From Acidobacteriota bacterium (lineage in GTDB: Bacteria; Acidobacteriota; Terriglobia; Terriglobales; Acidobacteriaceae), in the NCBI GenBank assembly GCA_019510535.1, contig JAEKKE010000511.1, positions 1 through 5,178 of the forward strand: a stretch of 5,178 nt of DNA. The letters run 5' to 3'. A model generated the notes under the pieces. The model was not told where the DNA came from, did not search any database, and saw only the letters and a list, made by a program, of their open reading frames with translations. A program made the position numbers and the translations under genes. This document shows positions 1-5,178 of the stretch, piece by piece (position 1 is the first letter of the stretch; each line of letters begins with the position of its first letter).

Positions 1-81
1 CCTGCAAGACAAAAAAAGATCCAAAACCAAATCAGATCAATACATCCCCTTCCCCTGATCCGGTTCTCACGCACACACTGA

Positions 82-123
82 AGCCCTGGGCTTTTTCCTC
101 ACAGCCAGAGAAGGCCCAGGGCT
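82..123. repeat. long imperfect inverted repeat (REP/REPIN-like hairpin)
   Basis: AGCCCTGGGC at 82-91 is the exact reverse complement of GCCCAGGGCT at 114-123. The stem extends inward to 97/108 with two G-T wobbles, giving about 16 pairs around a 10-nt loop (98-107). Each arm also sits in a smaller palindrome: AAGCCC-T-GGGCTT at 81-93 and GGGCT-AA-AGCCC at 119-130. Two short palindromes facing each other to make one long hairpin is the architecture described for REPINs. From memory, GGGCTAAAGCCC-type elements recur between genes in Acidobacteriota genomes, but only local copies can be verified here. Confidence 0.6.
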
Positions 124-150
124 AAAGCCCATTTATCTTTTGCACTTTAT

Positions 151-170
151 CAGCGGGCTGAAGCCCGCTG
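151..170. repeat. perfect 20-bp palindrome, GGGCTGAAGCCC core
   Basis: CAGCGGGCT (151-159) and AGCCCGCTG (162-170) are perfect reverse complements around a central GA. The core GGGCTGAAGCCC (155-166) differs by one base from GGGCTAAAGCCC at 119-130, so the two are probably members of one repeat family. It is followed by CTCCCACCCA, which I recall as a frequent flank of such elements in Acidobacteriota. It lies about 59 bp beyond the stop of the minus-strand gene ending at 229 and would be the first hairpin met by transcription leaving that gene. No T-tract follows in that direction. Confidence 0.6.
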
Positions 171-228
171 CTCCCACCCAACGACTGTTTAGACATGGAG
201 CCAGCAATCCGGTCCAGGCTCTCTGAAC

Positions 229-1440
229 TCAAACCACCGCGAACGACGCCAGGGCCTGTTCGATCGTGACAGCCTGATTGGAGATCGTATTGGGCTTTGT
301 CTTCGGGCTGACCATCACTGCCTTGGAACTACCCTCTACCCACGCCAGCACCGTAAGTTTGCCAGGCGCTGCAATACGGCCCATCTCGATCCAGTTGTAG
401 TACGCGTCCATCTCAGCATCGACCAGCGAGCCTTCCGGATCCAGCACCTTCGATTCCGGATCGCTCACCATCTCGTTGAAGCCGCGATGACGCTGGCGCG
501 GTGTATACCGCAGCAACACGGTGTGCGGCTGTGCACGGCGCGCAAGCTCGCGTCCGGCCCACTGCACGAACGAGGTGCTGAAGATCTGTGTGCCCGAGCC
601 CGATGTGAACAGCTCGGTATAGAAGCGCTGCAGAATTGGATCGGATGCGACCTGTCCGCTTCGCAGTTCAGTCGGAGCAATCGCTGCAAGATCGCTGCGC
701 ATCTTCTCGGCATTGGCCTGGTTCGTGTTAAGGATCGATTGCATACGCTCCAGCACACGTTTCCGCAAAGGAGAGAGCTGGGGATAGCTGACCTGGATGG
801 CGGAAGCCCGCACACTCTCAGGCAGCACCCACGGCTGGCCGCCGTCGACATACCAATGCGCGTAGGCCTCTTGCCCTTTCGCCGCGTGTTTCGCAAATGC
901 TTCCAGCAGTTGCTGCTGCGCGGTCGCTGGGTTCACCCCGTTCAAGCGGATACCCTTCCGCGCAAGCTTGCTGAGAATCGATGCCCGGGATGTATCCGCG
1001 CCCTGCCCGACAACGATCAGTGCGAGCCGCGTGGCCTCATTCGGCTGATCTGGAATGGCGGCAAAGAGCTCTCGCGACGCATCATGGAAGCCGTTGATCT
1101 GCCCGGTAGACCACAGATGTGCGCTCAGGCGCTCTACGAAAGCCGCCGGAGAGTTAACCCAGTCCAGCTTCTCCAGCTCCGGCGCCATTGCTATGGCGCG
1201 TAGTGGAGCAAGCAGGGCATCGCGCTTTGCCTGCGGAAGAGCCGCAAGGGAATCGCATTGCCATGCCAGCGTCTTCCGTTCAATGGGGAAACGAGTATCG
1301 AGATCGGAGATCTGCGCCAGGAACGACGGGCAGATCGTAAGCGGTAACTGCCGCAGCAGGGTCAGGTGCTCCACCGCGAAGCTGCGCGCCAGCGGCGGAT
1401 AGAGGTCGAACGACGACGGCTGCAATTGATCCGGTGTCAT
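229..1440 (-). CDS. conserved-looking protein of unknown function, coupled to the DUF1501/sulfatase-like gene
   Basis: The gene encodes 403 residues and I cannot assign it to a named family with known function. The start is well supported: ATG at 1440-1438 overlaps the upstream stop as ATGA and is preceded by GAGGAG with 5-nt spacing. No signal peptide or membrane segment is visible, so a cytoplasmic location is inferred. The N-terminal 130 residues look mainly helical. A hydrophobic strand LALIVVGQGAD (139-149) follows, then a helix-rich middle section (170-260). The C-terminal part (about 285-370) looks the most family-like: FVQWAGREL at 291-299, LLRYTPRQRHRGFNEM at 309-324, DPEGSLVDAEMDAYYNW at 334-350, then a strand LTVLAWVEG (362-370). 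I recall similar motifs in uncharacterised acidobacterial proteins. No catalytic signature is recognised. The coupling implies a role with the exported AP-fold protein encoded upstream. Coding status is near certain; function is unknown. Confidence 0.88.
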   Translation of the reverse strand: MTPDQLQPSSFDLYPPLARSFAVEHLTLLRQLPLTICPSFLAQISDLDTRFPIERKTLAWQCDSLAALPQAKRDALLAPLRAIAMAPELEKLDWVNSPAAFVERLSAHLWSTGQINGFHDASRELFAAIPDQPNEATRLALIVVGQGADTSRASILSKLARKGIRLNGVNPATAQQQLLEAFAKHAAKGQEAYAHWYVDGGQPWVLPESVRASAIQVSYPQLSPLRKRVLERMQSILNTNQANAEKMRSDLAAIAPTELRSGQVASDPILQRFYTELFTSGSGTQIFSTSFVQWAGRELARRAQPHTVLLRYTPRQRHRGFNEMVSDPESKVLDPEGSLVDAEMDAYYNWIEMGRIAAPGKLTVLAWVEGSSKAVMVSPKTKPNTISNQAVTIEQALASFAVV

Positions 1441-2576
1441 CGCAGCTCCTCAATGCACCGGCCCGGCGAGTTGGTGCTGAAGCCAAGATGGCAACCGATG
1501 GTCGGCACCAGATCAATAGACTCAATCGCGCGATCAACGACGGTGTTCTGACGGACATGAGGTCCGAGGGCAAGCAGCCAGGTGGTGCGAGCCATCGCAC
1601 TGCCGGTGCGGTGGTGCTGGAATCCATTGCCGGCTGGATCATCATCGGCATCGCGGCCAAAGTCCGGCATGATGTAGACGGTCGTACGGTCCTTATATTC
1701 AGGATGGGACTGTACAGCCTTCCAAAGCTCAGCGCAGAGACGGTCAGCACGCTGAATCGCGTCAATATACAGCGAGAACGCTCCGGAGTGGGCGACGTCC
1801 ATATCGTGCAGGGTCAACATCATGAGCGAGGGAGCCTGCTGATCCATCAGCCGCCTGGCAATGAAGATGGAGAGCTCGTCGGCGCTGTCCAGGGTCCTGG
1901 CGTGCTGCACGAAGTCCTGCACCGAGAGCCGCAAGGTCGACTCCAGCGTATCCAGATGCATCTCGTTATCCTGCGCGGTCGCTGAGATGTCGTACGAGGG
2001 CATCTCGTAGTTGTCCTGCAGGAAATGCTGCAACTGATCGTTATCGAATAGATTGGGGGTGTTTCGTGAAGCGGCGCTCAGCAGGCGTTTCGGCAGAATG
2101 ACACCTGCACCGAACTGGGGACCGAAGCCGCTGGCGCTACTGCTGCCGATCTTCTGGAAGCCGTTGCTGGGGGCAATCACCCATGCATCGGTTTCCGGCC
2201 GCCGCAGCTCCCGGCGGAAATACTCAAAGAGGGTAGGATTCGGTGGCGGTTGGGCAATGAAATTGTTGAACCGTTCGTAAACACCGGTGACGATGCTCGC
2301 GGTTGCGACATAGTGACCAAGAATGCCGGCGTTCCGAACCTGCGTGAAGAATGTGCCTTGAGGAAGCAGGGTGTGGAGCAGGTTGGGAATATTCGCCTGG
2401 CCCTCTTCCGCGAAGGTCTCCTCATCGCGGGCGCCACCGCCGAAGGTCACGACGATGGTCTTGTCGGCTGGGCGTATCGCGGAACCGGTCAATGCCAGGC
2501 TGCTGCTGAACGAAGCGCCGCGTAGGAAAGCACGTCGTGAAGCTGAAACCGCCTGGAATGAAGCATCGTACTTCAT
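1437..2576 (-). CDS. Tat-exported alkaline-phosphatase-superfamily protein, DUF1501/sulfatase-like
   Basis: The protein has 379 residues. Residues 13-19 read SRRAFLR, a twin-arginine motif, followed by a modestly hydrophobic stretch to about 34, so export in folded form is likely. The fold is inferred from IVVTFGGGARDEETF (41-55), GHYVATASIVTG (87-98), LTLHDMDVAHSG (254-265), a helix resembling YIDAIQRADRLCAELWKAV (270-288), YIMPDFGRD (301-309), FQHHRTG (319-325) and IESIDLVPTIGCHLG (351-365). In sulfatases and phosphatases these places carry Asp-Gly, a Cys/Ser/Thr nucleophile and Asp-His-Gly. Here they are Gly-Gly, His88 and Asp-Phe-Gly-Arg. That pattern matches what I recall of DUF1501 proteins (GG near the N-terminus, His before the TG motif, FGR then DH), a family without a settled reaction. 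The ATG at 2576 is the only good start: no in-frame ATG, GTG or TTG was found just upstream. Its Shine-Dalgarno is poor (GGAAA 16 nt away). Superfamily is fairly secure; exact family and activity are not. Confidence 0.85.
   Translation of the reverse strand: MKYDASFQAVSASRRAFLRGASFSSSLALTGSAIRPADKTIVVTFGGGARDEETFAEEGQANIPNLLHTLLPQGTFFTQVRNAGILGHYVATASIVTGVYERFNNFIAQPPPNPTLFEYFRRELRRPETDAWVIAPSNGFQKIGSSSASGFGPQFGAGVILPKRLLSAASRNTPNLFDNDQLQHFLQDNYEMPSYDISATAQDNEMHLDTLESTLRLSVQDFVQHARTLDSADELSIFIARRLMDQQAPSLMMLTLHDMDVAHSGAFSLYIDAIQRADRLCAELWKAVQSHPEYKDRTTVYIMPDFGRDADDDPAGNGFQHHRTGSAMARTTWLLALGPHVRQNTVVDRAIESIDLVPTIGCHLGFSTNSPGRCIEELR
1446..1451 (-). promoter_or_regulatory. Shine-Dalgarno GAGGAG for the downstream coupled gene
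   Basis: On the minus strand the sequence reads GAGGAG followed by CTGCG and then ATG. This is a near-ideal ribosome binding site with 5-nt spacing, lying inside the last codons of the upstream gene (residues near EELR). It fixes the start of the 403-residue protein at 1440 and supports translation re-initiation across the ATGA stop/start overlap. Confidence 0.8.
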
Positions 2577-2729
2577 TGAATTAATACAGATATTTCCGCT
2601 GTGACATGAAACTTTGAGCCCGATGATATCGTATAAAAACTAGCTATTACAAGCCCTGATCGATCGCCAGAAGTGTCTGTGCGGCAAGTTCGGATGTAGA
2701 GGATTGGCCTTGTCTAGGAACGGGTAACG
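2577..2729. promoter_or_regulatory. divergent intergenic region, expected to hold both promoters and the repressor operator
   Basis: These 153 bp separate the starts of the minus-strand exported-protein gene and the plus-strand LacI-family gene, so promoters for both must lie here or reach into the coding ends. The AT-rich stretch around 2620-2650 is the most promoter-like part: TATAAA at 2632-2637 reads toward lacI but has no good -35 at 17 bp, and TTGTAA/ATATCA can be found at 17-bp spacing on the minus strand. GATCGATC at 2658-2665 is a short perfect palindrome with the central CG typical of LacI-family operators, but with no extended half-site. I do not assign exact promoter or operator positions. 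Confidence 0.45.
2716..2720 (+). promoter_or_regulatory. probable ribosome binding site AGGAA for the LacI-family gene
   Basis: AGGAA lies 9 nt before the GTG at 2730 and is the best Shine-Dalgarno-like sequence near the start of this gene. It favours the GTG start over the in-frame ATG at 2754, which has only GGGA (2741-2744) 9 nt upstream. The choice changes the N-terminus by eight residues just before the helix-turn-helix and is not certain. Confidence 0.45.
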
Positions 2730-3770
2730 GTGGGTATTTTGGGACCTGTGAATATGCGCGAGATCGCTCGGCGCGCAGGCGTGTCTTGTGCCACCGTTTC
2801 GCGTGTCCTGAGCGGTTCCTCCCTGGTCCGCGAGGACACCGCTAAGAAAGTCAGAGACGTCGTCAGCGAAGCCGGATTCATTCCCAATCCCAGTGCGGCG
2901 ATGTTGAAGTATGGCCGCAGTCGAACATACGGATTGGTCCTCCCAGATCTTCAAAACCCGTTCTTCGGCGAGTTCGTAGGCGCCTTCGAAGATCTGCTCA
3001 TCGACATCGATCACGAAGTGCTGCCCATCATCGTACAGACCTCAGACAAACTGGTGAAATCTGTCCGGCGGATGCTGATGCGGCAGGTTGATGGCGCTGT
3101 CCTGGTCTCCTCTGAGTTTGATACAGGTGCGGCAGAACCGTTGCTTCTGCGCCAGATTCCGCTGGTCACCGTGGACCGCCGGACGGTACAGATCGGCTGT
3201 AGCGACGTCTCCATTGACTACGAGCGCGGCTTCGCCGAAGCCGTGCAGCATCTGAAAACCCTTGGACATAAACGGATCGGGTACATCGGCGGCACCAAAG
3301 GCCCACATACCTCCGAAGTGCGCGCCAATGCGTTCGAACAGGCAATACGAGGCGCGGGTCTGACCTTCTATCCAGGGCTGACACGACGTGGGAACTATCA
3401 GGTCACGGGTGGAGAAGCTGCGATTGTGTCGCTGATGAAGACTCCTGCTCCCCCAACCGCGATCATTACCGCGAACGACCTTACCGCTTTGGGTGCGGCG
3501 CTCGGCATTCATCGGCTCGGCCTGGCTGTTCCGCGGGACCTTTCGATCGTCGGTGTCGACGACCTTTTTCTGAGTGAAGTCGTGCAGCCGCCGCTTACCA
3601 CTATCCGCATTCCGCGCAAGCGGCTTGCGACAGCCTGTCTGCAGGCAATGAACTATACGAAACAGAATCTCGAGCGAATGGGTGCTGAGTTCTCCGTTCC
3701 CACACAACTGATCGTCCGCGAAAGTACCGCGAGACCGAAGAGTGCGCCGAAGAAAAAGAGCAAGCGTTGA
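2730..3770 (+). CDS. LacI/GalR-family transcriptional regulator
   Basis: The product has 346 residues from GTG 2730, or 338 from ATG 2754; both are usual lengths. The N-terminal helix-turn-helix is clear: MREIARRAGVSCATVSRVLSG at 9-29, with Cys20-Ala21 at the first two recognition-helix positions, where LacI has Tyr-Gln. The hinge is FIPNPSAAMLKYGRS (50-64); it keeps the hinge Leu but has Ala where most members have Arg before it. The periplasmic-binding-protein-like core follows: YGLVLPDLQNPFFGEF (67-82), VDGAVLVSS (120-128), IPLVTVDR (143-150), HLKTLGHKRIGYIGG (174-188), TAIITANDLTALGA (243-256) and LSIVGVDDLFLSEVVQPPLTTI (271-292). It therefore should bind operator DNA as a dimer or tetramer and respond to a small ligand, usually a sugar or derivative, not identifiable here. 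The C-terminus ends in a basic tail (KSAPKKKSKR). The symporter gene starts 2 nt after the stop, so this is probably its local regulator. Confidence 0.95.
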   Translation: MGILGPVNMREIARRAGVSCATVSRVLSGSSLVREDTAKKVRDVVSEAGFIPNPSAAMLKYGRSRTYGLVLPDLQNPFFGEFVGAFEDLLIDIDHEVLPIIVQTSDKLVKSVRRMLMRQVDGAVLVSSEFDTGAAEPLLLRQIPLVTVDRRTVQIGCSDVSIDYERGFAEAVQHLKTLGHKRIGYIGGTKGPHTSEVRANAFEQAIRGAGLTFYPGLTRRGNYQVTGGEAAIVSLMKTPAPPTAIITANDLTALGAALGIHRLGLAVPRDLSIVGVDDLFLSEVVQPPLTTIRIPRKRLATACLQAMNYTKQNLERMGAEFSVPTQLIVRESTARPKSAPKKKSKR

Positions 3771-3772
3771 GC

Positions 3773-5178
3773 ATGCAATCCGGAAGGCCTCTGGGCGCCG
3801 ATCTCGCTTTCTTTGCTGCCTATCTGGTCGTCACGATGCTCATCGGATGGTTCTCGAAACGGCGGAATGTCTCTGTCAACGAGTATCTGAACGCGACCCA
3901 CGTCATGCCTCTGTGGGCGGTGATCATTGCCTACATCGCGACCAACTGCGGCGCCCTTGAGATTGTGGGACTTAGCGCCATGGCCGCTCAATATGGAGCG
4001 CAGGCGCTTCATTTCTACTGGGTGGGCGCCATCCCGGCCATGATCTTTCTCGCGCTCTGGATGATGCCGATCTATCGGCGAAACAACATCACCAGCGTGC
4101 CGGGATATCTTCTGCTCCGCTATGGCCCGCGCATGCGCCTCATCAACGCATGCATCACCGCGATCATGCTGCTGCTTCTGGCCGGCATCAGCCAGTACGC
4201 TGTCGCGCAGGTTCTGGCGGCGACCATGTCGCTTCCATTCGAATACGGTATAGCGCTTTGCTCTATCGCACTGACGATCTATGTGTTGCTCGGTGGCATT
4301 CGAGCCACCATCTATAACGAGATCTTTCAGCTTGCTGTCATTGTCGCGGGCCTGCTTCCGCTGGCGATCCTCAGCGCGCACCGCTTCGGAACGCTTCCCG
4401 CCTGGGCCCTTGGTAATCGTGTGCATCTCTGGCGTGGTCTGCCGCTGGTTGCTCCACACGCTCCGATGGATGTGCTCGGTGTTGCTGTCGGCCTTGGCCT
4501 CGTTCTCAGCTTTGGGTACTGGTGCACTGACTTTGTGCTCATGCAGCGTGCCTTCACCGCTCGTACGGAACTTGAGGCGAGACAGGTGCCGCTGTGGGCG
4601 GGTTTCGGCAAACACATCTTTTCCATGATTGTGATCGTGCCGGGCCTGGTGGCCTACGGTCTGGTGCCGAACCTGAACCGCTATGACCGGGCGCTGCCAT
4701 CCCTGATGACCTTGCTCTATGGCCGGTGGCTGACTGACCTTGGGATCACGGCGCTTGCGGCGAGTCTGATGTCGGGGCTGGCATCGAACGTTTCGGCATT
4801 TGCCGCGCTGTGGACCGAGGATATCTACCATCAGGTGCTTCGCCCCGGAAAGTCTGACAGGCACTACCTGACGATGGGACGGGTGGCCGTGCTCTTTGCG
4901 GTTATCGTCAGCCTGTTTGCGTCGTATCTCAACTTCCTCTTCGCCAACTTGATGGAGCACGTGCAACTGATCTTTTCCGTCTTTGCGGCGCCGTTCTGGG
5001 CAGTATTTCTTCTGGGAATCTTCTCCCGCAGAACTTCGGAACGCGGCGCCATGATCGGTTTCTTTGCCGGATCCATCCTCTCCTCGCTGCATTCCATCGC
5101 TGTCATGCGCGGTTGGCTGCACTACGGAAGCACGATGTCCGCAAATTTCTATGCCTCCATTTATGCGTTTACGATTGC
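3773..5178 (+). CDS. sodium:solute symporter (SSS) family transporter, 3' end outside the window
   Basis: The reading frame is open from ATG 3773 to the window edge (468 complete codons), so the protein is truncated only by the window; SSS proteins usually run about 500-560 residues. About twelve hydrophobic segments are visible. Family marks include YIATNCGALEIVGLSA (54-69), GGIRATIYNEIFQ (174-186, matching the GGLxAVxxTDxxQ motif), FGYWCTDFVLMQRAF (247-261, matching the W...QRxL motif), and SLMSGLASNVSAFAALWTEDIYH (331-353), the TM8-equivalent sodium-site helix with its TxDIY end. It should import a small organic solute, driven by sodium, across the inner membrane; the substrate cannot be read from sequence. 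At the usual Ser-Ser/Ser-Thr sodium-coordinating pair, Ser334 is followed by Gly335. The start lies 2 nt after the LacI-family stop, with a purine-rich but weak ribosome site (AAAGAG about 12 nt upstream), suggesting coupling. Confidence 0.93.
   Translation, partial: MQSGRPLGADLAFFAAYLVVTMLIGWFSKRRNVSVNEYLNATHVMPLWAVIIAYIATNCGALEIVGLSAMAAQYGAQALHFYWVGAIPAMIFLALWMMPIYRRNNITSVPGYLLLRYGPRMRLINACITAIMLLLLAGISQYAVAQVLAATMSLPFEYGIALCSIALTIYVLLGGIRATIYNEIFQLAVIVAGLLPLAILSAHRFGTLPAWALGNRVHLWRGLPLVAPHAPMDVLGVAVGLGLVLSFGYWCTDFVLMQRAFTARTELEARQVPLWAGFGKHIFSMIVIVPGLVAYGLVPNLNRYDRALPSLMTLLYGRWLTDLGITALAASLMSGLASNVSAFAALWTEDIYHQVLRPGKSDRHYLTMGRVAVLFAVIVSLFASYLNFLFANLMEHVQLIFSVFAAPFWAVFLLGIFSRRTSERGAMIGFFAGSILSSLHSIAVMRGWLHYGSTMSANFYASIYAFTI

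Larger units (their letters stand above)
1..228. other. gene-free region with palindromic repeats
   Basis: No credible coding region is visible here on either strand. The first 60 bases are A- and C-rich with one run of seven A (about 11-17) and show no recognised motif. From about 80 to 180 the sequence is dominated by GGGCT/AGCCC palindromes, described separately. The region lies downstream of the minus-strand gene ending at 229, so it is the 3' flank of that transcription unit. No hairpin here is followed by a clear T-tract in the minus-strand direction, so a classic intrinsic terminator cannot be claimed, although the hairpins could still act as transcript 3' ends or stabilisers. Confidence 0.6.

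Noticed and set aside
82..170. Intrinsic terminator for the minus-strand operon
   Set aside because: Strong hairpins are present, but neither is followed by a T-tract in the minus-strand direction, so the repeat interpretation is better supported.
487..1203. 238-residue plus-strand open frame
   Set aside because: It is antisense to the well-supported minus-strand gene; the Arg/Cys/Leu-rich product shows no domain and the start has no convincing ribosome site.
1434..1985. 183-residue plus-strand open frame
   Set aside because: It is antisense to the AP-fold gene, whose motifs and Tat signal show the true coding strand.
2531..2539. CACG-T-CGTG palindrome as an operator
   Set aside because: It lies within the codons of the Tat motif arginines of the exported protein and is short, so coding constraint and chance explain it.
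1437..2576. Annotation as an ordinary sulfatase
   Set aside because: The sulfatase signature C/S-x-P-x-R is absent; the matching place reads HYVAT before the TG motif, so an active formylglycine-type sulfatase is not supported.
2601..2637. sigma70-type promoter for the regulator from GTGACA (2601-2606) and TATAAA (2632-2637)
   Set aside because: The spacer would be 25 bp, too long; TTGAGC at 2614-2619 gives only 12 bp. The -10-like box alone is not enough to call a promoter.
3042..3707. 221-residue minus-strand open frame
   Set aside because: It is antisense to the LacI-family core domain; the translation has no recognisable features.
3653..5122. Long 489-residue open frame on the minus strand
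   Set aside because: It lies antisense to the end of the LacI-family gene and most of the symporter. Its translation is rich in His, Arg, Gln, Asp and Lys with no hydrophobic core or known motif, as expected of a shadow frame opposite a membrane-protein gene.

Overview
The window looks like chromosomal DNA of an Acidobacteriota member, most likely of the Terriglobia (Granulicella/Terriglobus/Edaphobacter-like). This is inferred from the moderately GC-rich coding style, the intergenic palindromes of the GGGCTGAAGCCC / GGGCTAAAGCCC type, and the gene content (Tat-exported DUF1501/sulfatase-like protein, LacI regulator, sodium:solute symporter). No marker gene is present, so the assignment is tentative.

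Layout: positions 1-228 hold no supportable gene but carry two inverted-repeat elements (82-123 and 151-170) that resemble REP-type intergenic repeats. Two minus-strand genes follow and form a translationally coupled pair. The upstream gene (2576 to 1437) encodes a twin-arginine-exported protein of the alkaline-phosphatase superfamily whose motifs fit the DUF1501 branch better than true sulfatases. Its stop codon overlaps the start of a conserved-looking gene of unknown function (1440 to 229) by 4 nt (ATGA), with a strong Shine-Dalgarno just upstream. A 153-bp divergent intergenic region (2577-2729) separates this pair from a plus-strand pair: a LacI-family repressor (2730-3770) and, 2 nt after its stop, a sodium:solute symporter (3773 to beyond the window end).

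Working model: the plus-strand pair is a regulator-transporter operon, probably for uptake of a sugar or related small organic solute, with the LacI protein a candidate autoregulator through the shared intergenic region. The minus-strand pair is the less understood part: an exported protein with the AP fold but without the usual phosphatase/sulfatase catalytic residues, tightly coupled to a partner that has no visible export signal. Whether the two divergent units share a regulator or a pathway cannot be decided from this window.
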